The notes under the pieces: generated by a model
What the model was told of the DNA's origin: nothing
The model's input: the letters and a program-made list of their open reading frames with translations, nothing else
The model's database searches: none
Made by a program: the position numbers and the translations under genes
Shown here: one piece after another, positions 1-6,709 of the stretch
Layout: each line of letters starts with the position of its first letter
Position numbering within the stretch: position 1 is the first letter of the stretch
Assembly: GCA_007122045.1 (NCBI GenBank)
Contig: SKJM01000714.1
Coordinates: 1-10,990 of the forward strand
Reading direction: 5' to 3'
Source of the DNA: Planctomycetales bacterium
GTDB taxonomy: Bacteria > Planctomycetota > Planctomycetia > Pirellulales > Thermoguttaceae
Length of the DNA stretch: 10,990 nt

Positions 1-462
1 ATGATCGCCGAAATGATCGTCGACGACGCCAGTGCCATCCGGCCCGGATTAGAAGAGTCAGCCTGGGACGTCATTACGGCGCTCGTCTCATCGGGTATTG
101 CCATGTCGATCGCCAACTCTTCGCGACCTGCCAGCGGCGCCGAACACCTGATCTCTCACGCCTTGGACCAGTTCGCCCGGCGGCCCCGAGCGCATGGCTT
201 GCAGGTCGGCATGGCCGCATATCTTGTCAGCCGTTTGCAGGGCGAGAACGCCGAGTTGATTGCCCATGTGTTCGTCAAGACCGGGTTCCGGCGAGGGATT
301 CATAACGATCCTTTCTCGCGGCGCGAGTGGTTGCAGGCAGTCGAAGAAGCTCCGGCCGTCAGACCGGACCGGTTCACGATTCTATCCACCCGGGAGTGCC
401 GGGATGAGGTTGCCGCGCTGATCGACCAGGACGACTTCTTGCGCGGATGCTTCATCGATTAG
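1..462 (+). CDS. sn-glycerol-1-phosphate dehydrogenase (AraM/EgsA family), C-terminal part
   Basis: This is the C-terminal 153 residues of a protein cut by the left window edge. The ATG at base 1 is probably internal, because the NAD-binding N-terminal domain of this family (usually 350-400 residues in all) is missing. The segment SGIAMSIANSSRPASGAEH (residues 31-49) followed by LISH and then AHGLQVG is typical of bacterial and archaeal G1P dehydrogenases in the Fe-ADH/dehydroquinate-synthase superfamily. H49 and H65 are the likely metal ligands, by analogy with glycerol dehydrogenase. The tail RPDRFTIL also matches the family. These enzymes reduce dihydroxyacetone phosphate to sn-glycerol-1-phosphate with NAD(P)H in the cytoplasm, feeding G1P-based lipids or other G1P products. 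Family assignment is firm. The exact product pathway cannot be read from this fragment. A decayed IS lies 38 bp downstream. Confidence 0.85.
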   Translation: MIAEMIVDDASAIRPGLEESAWDVITALVSSGIAMSIANSSRPASGAEHLISHALDQFARRPRAHGLQVGMAAYLVSRLQGENAELIAHVFVKTGFRRGIHNDPFSRREWLQAVEEAPAVRPDRFTILSTRECRDEVAALIDQDDFLRGCFID

Positions 463-500
463 GAAACATGAAGGGGACAGGCGCATATATTGACGAGGCT

Positions 501-530
501 GGGGACGGGAGTCAAATGGCACTTGAACTT
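501..530. repeat. IS terminal inverted repeat, left copy
   Basis: It begins ggggacgggagtcaaatggc and its reverse complement recurs at 1690-1719 with one mismatch (a versus g at the 14th base). It lies just past the transposase stop codon (531-533 on the minus strand), as expected for an IS end. Confidence 0.85.
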
Positions 531-1592
531 TCATAACGGCTTGCCTGGGAAAGGTTTATAATTGCGTCGTGATGCGCGCAGATGTTTGTAGGGCTTGGGA
601 CGCCGCTTTCGCAAACGTGGCTCGAAACGATCGGGGCGGTGTCCGACCACGTGTGTGGCCACGGCCGCCAGCTAGGCATCGCACCACGCCTCGGAGGAAA
701 CGCGCGATACAAGCAAGAGTTCGGTAGGAACTGGGCGAGCGTTTGCAGTGTTCCCTTCAAACTGATTTCCCACGGTGATCGGCCGGATTCGTGCGGCTTG
801 CGGTCACTGCGGTCGCGTCCAAACAACCAAATGGTCATCCTTGCCGAATCGCTCGCCCGTGCGAAAGTCCGTGGCGCGGTGTTGATGCTTGCGGACGACG
901 ATGTCGATGCCCCGCTTCACCGGCAGTGCAATGTCGAACCAAGCGCTAGACTACCGGTCTGCAAGGATGACATCGCCTTCGTCCAAAGCGTCGTAGAGCG
1001 TTCGAAAGAGACTGTTCTCGCCGGTCTGCTTGCCCTGGTATTTCCCGATCGCTGTCTCGATCACCGTGCCGACCGAGAGGGAAAAGATCACTCGGATTCG
1101 GGCGATGGGAAAGCCACAACCGGGTTTCTGGGTTTTCGGTTGTGGATAGGACGCCTGATTCTCTTCCGTGTTGGGCAAGGTGATGGTGGAGCCGTCCACC
1201 ACGCGGGCCTTTCGCCCATGCCAGAGCCACGTCGCCGGCGATTCATCCTCGATCTGAGCGCCGGTCTCTCGCGCCAGGGCATGAAGGGCCTCTTCCGGCA
1301 GCTCGGCGCGTGCCGTGCAATACGCCCCAGTCTGGGCAGAGCATGGCGAAAGCCCCTGAGTCAAACGCCGGGCCATCAGCCGAGCCACGGCCTTGCGACA
1401 CGAGTGATCGCGACTGAAACATTGCGAGAGGAAGACCAATACGGTCACCGCAGGCGTGTACACCCAACCTTGCCAACGCGCTCTTGCGGCGCCAAAGGCT
1501 CTCGTGATATGATCTTTGGGAAGCAGTGCGGCGAAGTACAGGCCGTCGCGACGACGAGCTTGCGCCACCATGGCGCGAAACGAGTGACACAT
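531..1592 (-). pseudogene. IS4-family DDE transposase, inactivated
   Basis: The likely start is the ATG at 1592, six bases after a strong gaggagg ribosome-binding site (1599-1605, minus strand). The first 213 codons read cleanly. They contain VVDGSTITLP with the first catalytic Asp (D133) and GDVILADR with the second (D212). The next codon, where the family has Tyr, is a TAG stop at 951-953. Reading continues as SSAWFDIALPVKRGIDIVV up to DDHLVVW, then meets a TGA at 804-806. Family-like sequence then resumes in another frame as WEISLKGTLQTLAQF (about 772-728). It returns to the first frame for the basic tail PRLRKRRPKPYKH, after another TAG at 672-674. The stretch that should carry the third catalytic residue (the Y-x2-R-x3-E-x6-K signature) is absent, with a junction near 775-815. 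About 80-100 codons appear lost compared with the family's roughly 430-450. The gene cannot make active transposase. Confidence 0.88.
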
Positions 1593-1598
1593 TTTCGG

Positions 1599-1605
1599 CC
1601 TCCTC
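1599..1605 (-). promoter_or_regulatory. Ribosome-binding site of the IS4 transposase remnant
   Basis: The minus strand reads gaggagg, six bases before the ATG at 1592. It decides the start in favour of the Met at 1592 over the upstream Met at 1697, which lies inside the terminal repeat. Confidence 0.7.
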
Positions 1606-1689
1606 GCCGTTTGGGGGGTGGTTTTGGTATCCCTTATGACAAAGGGGGCCTTTTCTGTCCATATCACCTTTCTGGAAAAGGACTTACGG

Positions 1690-1719
1690 AAGTTCAAGTG
1701 CCATTCGACTCCCGTCCCC
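1690..1719. repeat. IS terminal inverted repeat, right copy
   Basis: The reverse complement begins ggggacgggagtcgaatggc and pairs with 501-530 at 29 of 30 positions. It lies about 100 bp upstream of the transposase start codon. Confidence 0.85.
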
Positions 1720-1746
1720 TTTTCCTGCCCCCATTTGCCAACCGTA

Positions 1747-1775
1747 TTGACCGGGCGCTCGGGAAAGGGTATACT
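1747..1775 (+). promoter_or_regulatory. Sigma-70-type promoter, probably for prfC
   Basis: The sequence has TTGACC (1747-1752), a 17-bp spacer, and TATACT (1770-1775), each box matching the housekeeping consensus at five of six positions. It lies 27 bp outside the right IS repeat and points toward prfC, about 430 bp upstream of that start codon. No other plus-strand gene lies between. Confidence 0.55.
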
Positions 1776-2101
1776 TGATCAGGTCTCGGTCGGGGGTTCT
1801 TGCGAGGGGGGCGCCCGACGGAATCTGAAACTTCGCCGGCTCACGATGCACTGGACTCCGCCTTCCAACCGACTGCACTCCCCACGGCACAGCGCCGTCG
1901 GGCGGGGCTGCGCCGGGTGGGGGGCCGGGCCGGCCACGCCGCCCTGAAAAAAGGCGCGCCGGTGCGGGTGCGGCGACGCTGGGGTTGAACGGCTTCCCCG
2001 GCATGCCGGTTCTTCCGCCGGCGTTCTCGGCGATCGATGGACGGCCATCGCGGCCGATTTGTTGGCTGCCGCTGCTCGGCCGGCAGGAGCGGGCAAAGCA
2101 A

Positions 2102-2155
2102 CACAGGTCCATTGGGTGCGAAGCACCCGGGCCGTTCCGGTAAATCGGACCTGTG
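2102..2155 (+). other. Branched stem-loop in the prfC leader
   Basis: An outer 9-bp helix pairs cacaggtcc (2102-2110) with ggacctgtg (2147-2155). It encloses a perfect hairpin gggtgc-gaa-gcaccc (2114-2128) and a second potential small hairpin formed by ccgg at 2127-2130 and 2137-2140, which partly competes with the first. The structure ends 55 bp before the prfC start. It is not followed by a T-run, so it does not look like a simple intrinsic terminator. It could be a regulatory leader RNA element or part of a dispersed repeat. Confidence 0.5.
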
Positions 2156-2210
2156 CCGTTCTCCCCGCCGTGTTCCCCGCGGTATGGTACTTCCCCCTTT
2201 CGGCAAAACA

Positions 2211-3815
2211 ATGAACGAGTTCGATCCCCAGGTTCAACGCGAAGTGTCGCGGCGGCGCACGTTCGCGATCATTTCGCACCCCGACGCGGGCAAGACGACG
2301 CTTACCGAAAAGCTGCTGTTGTTCGGCGGCTGCATCGACGTGGCCGGCGCGGTACGCGGCCGGAAGGCGCAGCGCGCGGCCACCTCCGACTGGCTCGAAC
2401 TGGAGAAGCAGCGGGGAATTTCCGTCAGTTCCACCGTGCTCACCTTCGAGTTCGACGGCCACCAGGTCAATCTGCTCGACACGCCCGGCCACCACGATTT
2501 CAGCGAGGACACCTACCGCACGCTCATGGCCGCCGACTGCGCCGTCATGGTCATCGACCTGGCCAAGGGCGTGGAAACGCAAACCGAGAAGCTGTTTCGG
2601 GTGTGCGCGCTGCGGAAGATTCCCGTCATCACGTTTGTCAACAAGGTCGACCGGCCCGGGCAGGCGCCGCTGGCCGTGCTGGAAGACATCGAATCGAAGT
2701 TCGGCATCGACGCCGTTCCTCAGAACTGGCCGCTGGGCACCGGCTACGATTTCGCGGGCATTGTCGACATGGCCACCCACGCCGCCCACCTGTTCCAGCA
2801 GCGCGCCGGAACGCACCGGGTCCCGTTCCAGTCGGTCGAGCTTGGCGCGCTCCCGGCGGAAGCCGGAATCCGGGCCGACGTACTCGCCCAGGCGGCCGAG
2901 GAGGTGGAACTGGTCGCCGCGGCCGGCGCCGGGTTCGACCGGGAGCAGTTCCTCGCCGGCAAGCAATCGCCCGTGTTCTTCGGCAGCGCCCTGACGAACT
3001 GGGGCGTCGAGCACTTCCTGCAGGGGTTCCTGAAGCTGTGCCCCCCGCCGGGCGACCGGGCGAGCGACGCGGGCCCAATCGCCGCGGCGCGCCCGGAGTT
3101 CGCCGGGTTCGTGTTCAAAATTCAGGCGAACCTCGACCCGCGGCACCGCGACCGCATCGCGTTCGTGCGCGTGTGTGCCGGCCGGTTCCGTCGCGATATG
3201 GAAGTGCTGCACACCCGCACCGGCGGCAAGCTCCGGCTGCGCCGCGCGCACCGGGTGTTCGGCCGCGAGCGCGAGACGATGGACGAGGCGTTTCCGGGCG
3301 ATATCGTCGGGCTGGTGAACCCGGGCGAGTTCCACCTGGGCGATACGCTGTGCGAGGGCGCGGCGGTCAGTTTCGACCCGCTGCCGCAGTTTTCGCCCGA
3401 GAACTTCGCCATCCTCCGCTGTCGCAGCACGGACCGGCGGAAGCAGTTCGAACGCGGGCTAAGCCAGCTTCTGGAGGAAGGGGCCATTCAGGTCTTCTCC
3501 GACCCGCATGCCATGCGCCGCGAGCCGATGCTCGCTGCCGTGGGCGAGTTGCAGTTCGACGTGGTGCGATTCCGGCTCGAAAGCGAATACGACACGCCGA
3601 CCGACTTGCAGTGGCTGCCGTTCAAGCTGGCCCGTTGGGTCGACGAGGAGCCCGCACAGTTGCAGCAGATGCGCCTGCCGTATTCCGCGAAGATGGTGCG
3701 CGACCAGTTCGGGCACCATGCCGTGCTGTTCCACTCGCAGTGGGACGCCGAGTACGCCTCGCGCGAGAACCCGGGGGTCCGGTTTTCGGTGATGTGCGCT
3801 GCGCGGGCGATATAG
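2211..3815 (+). CDS. prfC: Peptide chain release factor 3 (RF3)
   Basis: RF3 is the cytoplasmic translational GTPase that recycles RF1 and RF2 from the ribosome after peptide release. The 534-residue product is close to the E. coli length (529). GTPase motifs appear in order: G1 SHPDAGKTT (22-30), the G2 region QRGISVSS (67-74), G3 DTPGH (90-94), G4 NKVD (144-147) and G5 GSAL (258-261). The N-terminal QVQREVSRRRTFAIISHPDA and TEKLLLFGG are RF3 hallmarks that separate it from EF-G. The ATG at 2211 is chosen because the homologous N-terminus (Met, about seven residues, then QV..VSRRRTFAI) begins there. The frame is open back to 2037, but that extension is low-complexity and family-unlike. No Shine-Dalgarno site is visible before 2211. 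Expression may come from the promoter at 1747-1775. It appears monocistronic, with a palindromic repeat downstream. Confidence 0.96.
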   Translation: MNEFDPQVQREVSRRRTFAIISHPDAGKTTLTEKLLLFGGCIDVAGAVRGRKAQRAATSDWLELEKQRGISVSSTVLTFEFDGHQVNLLDTPGHHDFSEDTYRTLMAADCAVMVIDLAKGVETQTEKLFRVCALRKIPVITFVNKVDRPGQAPLAVLEDIESKFGIDAVPQNWPLGTGYDFAGIVDMATHAAHLFQQRAGTHRVPFQSVELGALPAEAGIRADVLAQAAEEVELVAAAGAGFDREQFLAGKQSPVFFGSALTNWGVEHFLQGFLKLCPPPGDRASDAGPIAAARPEFAGFVFKIQANLDPRHRDRIAFVRVCAGRFRRDMEVLHTRTGGKLRLRRAHRVFGRERETMDEAFPGDIVGLVNPGEFHLGDTLCEGAAVSFDPLPQFSPENFAILRCRSTDRRKQFERGLSQLLEEGAIQVFSDPHAMRREPMLAAVGELQFDVVRFRLESEYDTPTDLQWLPFKLARWVDEEPAQLQQMRLPYSAKMVRDQFGHHAVLFHSQWDAEYASRENPGVRFSVMCAARAI

Positions 3816-3863
3816 GTGTGGGCATCGATATTGGCGAGCGGGGGCCGGGAGTCCGTTGTCCTC

Positions 3864-3988
3864 CTTGGAGTGCGACGGCTTGACGCCGCTTTCGTCTTGC
3901 GTCAGTTATGGCCATTCACGCGGCGACTGTCGGAGGCGGGGAGGGAAAAAGGCATAGCCAGAGCGGCGTCAAGCCGCCGCACTCCAAG
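3864..3988. repeat. 125-bp palindromic element with 27-bp inverted arms
   Basis: The left arm (3864-3890) begins cttggagtgcgacggcttga. The right arm (3962-3988) is its reverse complement with one mismatch (26 of 27). The 71-bp centre shows no coding features. Arms of this kind, joined by short spacers between genes, resemble REP/MITE-like dispersed repeats that I associate with planctomycete genomes. The element lies between prfC and the MFS gene and could also form a large hairpin in readthrough RNA. Confidence 0.75.
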
Positions 3989-4053
3989 AAAGCCCCATGT
4001 GCCGCCGGCCGAGTTAACATGACACGAATGGAAAGCAAAGAAAACGAGACCCG

Positions 4054-5436
4054 ATGAGTCATTGTGTAACGGAAAAGAAACGTTTGGCAACGGAATGCCC
4101 GGCGGAGGCGGCGGGGCAGCCGCGTTCGCTCTACTATGGTTGGGTCATGCTGCCGATGGCCATGGCCGCCATGATCGCCAGTTCCCCCGGCCAAACGTAT
4201 GGAATATCGGTCTTCAACGAGCCGATCCGGCTGGCGCTGGGCTTAAGCCACGGTGGCCTGGCCGCGGCCTACATGCTGGGGACGCTGCTCGGGGCGGTGC
4301 CGATCGTGTACATCGGCTATCAGATGGACCGCCACGGGCTGCGACGCACGATGCTGACCGTGATTACCCTGTTCAGCCTCGCATGCCTGCTCACGTCGTT
4401 CGTTCAGGGTTGGGTTACGCTGGTCGCCGCGTTTTGCCTTCTGCGCATGCTCGGGCCGGGCGCGCTGTCGTTCCTTAGCGGGAACGTGCTGCCGTTCTGG
4501 TTCGACCGCCGGCTGGGGACGGTGGAAGGCATGCGGCAGCTTGGCACCGCGACGGCCATCGCGGTGGTGCCCCTGCTCCATCTGTGGCTCATTAACCAAT
4601 GGGGCTGGCGCGGGGCGTATGCCGTGCTGGGCGTCGGAATCTGGCTCGTGCTGTTTCCCGCCGTCGTCGTGCTGTTCCGCAACCGCCCGGGCGACCTGGG
4701 GCAGTGGATGGACAACCGCCGCCCGTGCCGCGCGCTGCCGGAAGAACGGGGCGCAGACGTCTATTGGGGGTTCACGCTCGGGCAGACGCTTCGTATGCCG
4801 ACATTCTGGATTGTCGCGTGCAGTGCCGCGTTGCTCGGGTTGATTCATACGGGCGTGTTCTTCTGCGTGGTGCCCATCGTCCAGGAGCGAGGTCTGACGG
4901 CCGGCGACGCCGCGGCCATGCTCACCCTGTTCGCCGTCGCCCTGGCGATGATGCAACTTCCGGCGGGCATGCTGGCCGACCGGATTCAGGCCCGCTGGCT
5001 GCTGTTGGCGGGAATGGCCGGCCTCAGTACGGCCGTGGCCACGCTATGGCTTTCGGAGAGCCGGATCGGGGCCCTCGCCGCGGGCGCCGGATTCGGCGCA
5101 TCGCAAGCCGTTGTGTTCGGCGCGGCGAACCCGTTGTGGGCCCGCTATTTCGGACGCCTCCACTTGGGAAAGATCCGCGGCGTGCTGATGACGCTGAACG
5201 TGGCCTTGTCGAGCCTGGGGCCGCTGTTGGTCGGCGTCACTCGCGACTGGCGCGGCGACTTCAACTTCGCCCTGGTGGTATTTGTCCTGGCGCCGATGCC
5301 CCTGGCCGCCCTGGCCCTGTTCGTCGCTCCGCCCCGGCGCGAGGTATTGGACGTTGCCCCCGCCTTGGCAAGGCCCACGGAGAAACTCGTTGCGGTTGAG
5401 GGCCTGGAAGTGATCGCAAAGCCGCTCGCAACGTAG
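4054..5436 (+). CDS. Major facilitator superfamily transporter
   Basis: This 460-residue inner-membrane protein has about twelve hydrophobic segments in two halves, joined by a polar loop around residues 215-245 (NRPGDLGQWMDNRRP and on). The loop between helices 2 and 3 carries the MFS signature as GYQMDRHGLRR (88-98). The stretch RMLGPGALSFLSGNVLPFWF (131-150) resembles the oxalate/formate-antiporter and monocarboxylate-transporter branch. That branch suggests transport of a small organic anion, but the substrate cannot be read from sequence. The ATG at 4054 is the first in frame giving a short cytoplasmic N-terminus before helix 1 at YYGWVMLP. No strong Shine-Dalgarno site precedes it. The stop codon overlaps the ribosome-binding site of the next gene, so the two are probably one operon. 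Confidence 0.9.
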   Translation: MSHCVTEKKRLATECPAEAAGQPRSLYYGWVMLPMAMAAMIASSPGQTYGISVFNEPIRLALGLSHGGLAAAYMLGTLLGAVPIVYIGYQMDRHGLRRTMLTVITLFSLACLLTSFVQGWVTLVAAFCLLRMLGPGALSFLSGNVLPFWFDRRLGTVEGMRQLGTATAIAVVPLLHLWLINQWGWRGAYAVLGVGIWLVLFPAVVVLFRNRPGDLGQWMDNRRPCRALPEERGADVYWGFTLGQTLRMPTFWIVACSAALLGLIHTGVFFCVVPIVQERGLTAGDAAAMLTLFAVALAMMQLPAGMLADRIQARWLLLAGMAGLSTAVATLWLSESRIGALAAGAGFGASQAVVFGAANPLWARYFGRLHLGKIRGVLMTLNVALSSLGPLLVGVTRDWRGDFNFALVVFVLAPMPLAALALFVAPPRREVLDVAPALARPTEKLVAVEGLEVIAKPLAT

Positions 5437-5440
5437 GAGG
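5434..5440 (+). promoter_or_regulatory. Ribosome-binding site overlapping the MFS stop codon
   Basis: The bases taggagg contain both the TAG stop of the MFS gene (5434-5436) and the aggagg site (5435-5440). The spacing is four bases to the TTG at 5445 and seven to the TTG at 5448, favouring 5448 as the start. The arrangement suggests translational coupling. Confidence 0.75.
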
Positions 5441-5447
5441 CTGTTTG

Positions 5448-6191
5448 TTGAGTTCCCACGAACCACCTGCCGGCCGCTTCTGCGTCCTGCACGATTCCGA
5501 CACCGACATGGGCACGCTCATGCTCCGCAGGCGGTGGTCGCCGGCGCTGGAGTGCGACGTGTTCGAGATGACGCTCGACGGCAAGCTGATGATGTCCAGT
5601 GCGGTGAGCGTTTCGGAGCAGGCTCTGGCCGAGCGGGCCCTTGAACTGCTGCCCGACAGGCCCCTGCGCGTGCTCGTGGGCGGCCTGGGCTTCGGCTTCA
5701 CCGCCCTGGCGGCCCTGGCCGACGCCCGGGTTCGGGAACTGACGGTCGTCGAGCGGCTCGCGCCGGTCGTCGCGTGGCATCGATCCGGCCTGCTTCCGTG
5801 GTCGGAAAAGCTGACGGCCGACCCGCGAGTGGAGATTATCGAAGGCGACTTCTTCGCGAGGGTCGCCCGCGACGCGGAACCCGGCGCACGCTACGACGCC
5901 ATCCTGATCGACATCGACGATTCGCCGAGCCTGCTGTGGCACGAAGGCCATGCGGGCTTCTACGAGGCGCGGAGCTTGGAGACCCTGCACGGGCATTTGC
6001 AGCCAGCGGGCGTCTTGGCGCTATGGTGCGCAGAACACCCCGGCGAAGCATTCATCGAGGCCGTCAATGCGGTCTTCGCAGCAACCTCGGTGTCGGCGGT
6101 TCCATTCGAGAATCCCTGTGTTCGCCAGTCGGTTACCGACTACCTCCTGCTGGCAACAGCGCACCCGGATACCCGCACCGCAGCCCCATGA
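5448..6191 (+). CDS. Spermidine-synthase-like protein with methyltransferase fold
   Basis: The 247-residue protein resembles the spermidine synthase superfamily. An N-terminal beta region ends in ECDVFEMTLDGKLMMSSAVS. A Rossmann fold follows with the nucleotide-binding loop VLVGGLGFGFTALAAL (about residues 82-97), an acidic residue after strand 2 (VVERLAPVV), GDFF after strand 3, and YDAILIDIDDSP where polyamine synthases carry their catalytic Asp. True spermidine synthases bind putrescine with further conserved residues that I cannot confirm here, so I keep the call at superfamily level. Related proteins may transfer aminopropyl or methyl groups. The probable start is TTG at 5448; TTG at 5445 is the alternative. 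It is the second gene of an operon with the MFS transporter. Confidence 0.8.
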   Translation: MSSHEPPAGRFCVLHDSDTDMGTLMLRRRWSPALECDVFEMTLDGKLMMSSAVSVSEQALAERALELLPDRPLRVLVGGLGFGFTALAALADARVRELTVVERLAPVVAWHRSGLLPWSEKLTADPRVEIIEGDFFARVARDAEPGARYDAILIDIDDSPSLLWHEGHAGFYEARSLETLHGHLQPAGVLALWCAEHPGEAFIEAVNAVFAATSVSAVPFENPCVRQSVTDYLLLATAHPDTRTAAP

Positions 6192-6492
6192 CGCCGCAGC
6201 CAGCCGGCAACGCGGGGAAGATAGAAAGTGGAGGATAGGGGCTCGAACCCCTGAGCTTCTGAATGCCATTCACTGCCGCCGGGCTGAAGTCTTGGAGTTA
6301 CCCGATCGCCGCAATCACGGTCGCCGGTCTGCTATCGTGGGCAGGCGAGCCCTCACCGGCCGCCGCCGAGGTGGAACGGAACGTGCTGGGCGGAACCGTG
6401 GCCGGCCCACCCGCCGAGCGGATGATGGCCCGCTACCTGCTCGTGGCACGCTCAAGCGTGAACTCCAACGGCGAGCCCGTTCCTGCAACGGC
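6192..6492. other. Region between convergent genes: tRNA remnant and doubtful ORF
   Basis: These 301 bp hold a 3' tRNA half on the minus strand (6229-6272), hairpins next to the thuA-like stop (6447-6460 and 6473-6494), and a plus-strand open frame starting at 6263 with coding-like base use but no recognised family. No intact gene is supported here. Confidence 0.5.
6229..6272 (-). tRNA. tRNA 3' half, Ala-like with anticodon GGC, probably a remnant
   Basis: On the minus strand the sequence holds an anticodon loop ATGGCAT (T33, anticodon GGC at 6265-6267, A37), then TCAGA (3' side of the anticodon stem), a variable loop AGCTC, and AGGGG-TTCGAGC, a standard T-loop start. It ends with CCCTATCCTCCA, like the 3' acceptor end of alanine tRNAs. 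The 5' half is missing: only three of five anticodon-stem pairs form (forward tcact at 6270-6274 where tcaga is needed). No D-arm follows, and no GGAGGAT acceptor strand lies in the next 100 bases. One C of the T-stem also seems lost. It is most likely a tRNA fragment, perhaps an old attachment site, and not a working tRNA. Confidence 0.5.
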
Positions 6493-6709
6493 TCAGTCGG
6501 TGTCGAGGCTCCGGTTGTACGCCGGCAATGGATTGCCGTCGTCGTCGAGCTTGCCGGTGGCCCAGAGGACGCCGCGGGCGAGGGTGTCGAGGTACACCGG
6601 GTCGGCCACGGCGCGGTTGTCGTGCCCGATGGTCGTGCCGAACACCGGCGCCTTCCCGTACTGGTGGGTCCAGTGCGTCACGTGGCGCCGGTCGTGGCGC
6701 TCGCCGTAG
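6263..6709 (+). CDS. Doubtful hypothetical ORF with signal-peptide-like N-terminus
   Basis: I do not recognise this 148-codon frame. It starts MPFTAAGLKSW, continues with a hydrophobic stretch YPIAAITVAGLLSW, then PAAAEVERN, which resembles a signal peptide with a cleavage site near AAA. The first 75 or so codons show GC-rich third positions like real genes here. Against it, the ATG lies inside the tRNA-like fragment, there is no ribosome-binding site, and the last 217 bases run antisense to the well-supported ThuA-like gene. If real, only the first part may be genuine, perhaps the remnant of a truncated secreted protein. Confidence 0.15.
   Translation: MPFTAAGLKSWSYPIAAITVAGLLSWAGEPSPAAAEVERNVLGGTVAGPPAERMMARYLLVARSSVNSNGEPVPATAQSVSRLRLYAGNGLPSSSSLPVAQRTPRARVSRYTGSATARLSCPMVVPNTGAFPYWWVQCVTWRRSWRSP
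6473..6494 (-). terminator. Weak terminator-like hairpin at the end of the ThuA-like gene
   Basis: On the minus strand, gagccgtt pairs with aacgggctc around a gcagg loop, giving about eight base pairs with one bulge. It starts inside the stop codon (6493-6495). A second hairpin, cacgc-tcaa-gcgtg, follows at 6447-6460. There is no T-run, so intrinsic termination is uncertain. Confidence 0.25.

Larger units (their letters stand above)
501..1719 (-). mobile_element. Decayed IS4-family insertion sequence with intact terminal inverted repeats
   Basis: The element is bounded by two inverted copies of a 30-bp sequence at 501-530 and 1690-1719. They begin ggggacgggagtc and match at 29 of 30 positions by eye. 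Between them lies a broken IS4-type transposase reading on the minus strand. At 1219 bp it is shorter than usual for IS4-family elements (about 1.4 kb or more), in line with an internal deletion. I see no clear direct target duplication right outside the repeats. A weaker outer similarity exists (ggggacagg at 473-481; gggggcagg on the minus strand at 1724-1732), so the true ends may lie a little further out. Confidence 0.85.
1720..2210. other. Gene-free GC-rich region between the IS and prfC
   Basis: I find no convincing gene in these 491 bp. Open frames here are a by-product of high GC and lack recognisable motifs. The region holds a near-consensus plus-strand promoter at 1747-1775, a perfect 12-bp palindrome ccggcatgccgg (1998-2009), a stem-loop cgatgg-acgg-ccatcg (2035-2050), and a larger branched stem-loop (2102-2155). 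If the promoter serves prfC, most of this is an unusually long 5' untranslated leader of about 430 nt. Confidence 0.6.

Noticed and set aside
1..462. A complete small gene starting at base 1
   Set aside because: The sequence matches the middle to end of G1P dehydrogenase; the N-terminal domain is simply outside the window.
582..1778. 398-codon plus-strand frame across the IS element
   Set aside because: It is antisense to the recognisable IS4 transposase remnants and has no family resemblance.
2037..2210. N-terminal extension of prfC to an upstream ATG at 2037
   Set aside because: The added 58 residues are low-complexity, overlap the stem-loops, and are absent from RF3. The canonical RF3 N-terminus begins at 2211.
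1779..3335. 518-codon minus-strand open frame over prfC
   Set aside because: It is antisense to a clearly identified gene, with arginine, glutamate and histidine-rich composition typical of shadow frames.
2153..3883. 576-codon plus-strand frame over prfC in another phase
   Set aside because: It is extremely arginine- and proline-rich with no motifs, while the overlapping frame is unambiguous RF3.
6229..6305. An intact tRNA-Ala gene
   Set aside because: The D-arm and 5' acceptor strand cannot be found, the anticodon stem pairs at only three of five positions, and the T-stem lacks a base.
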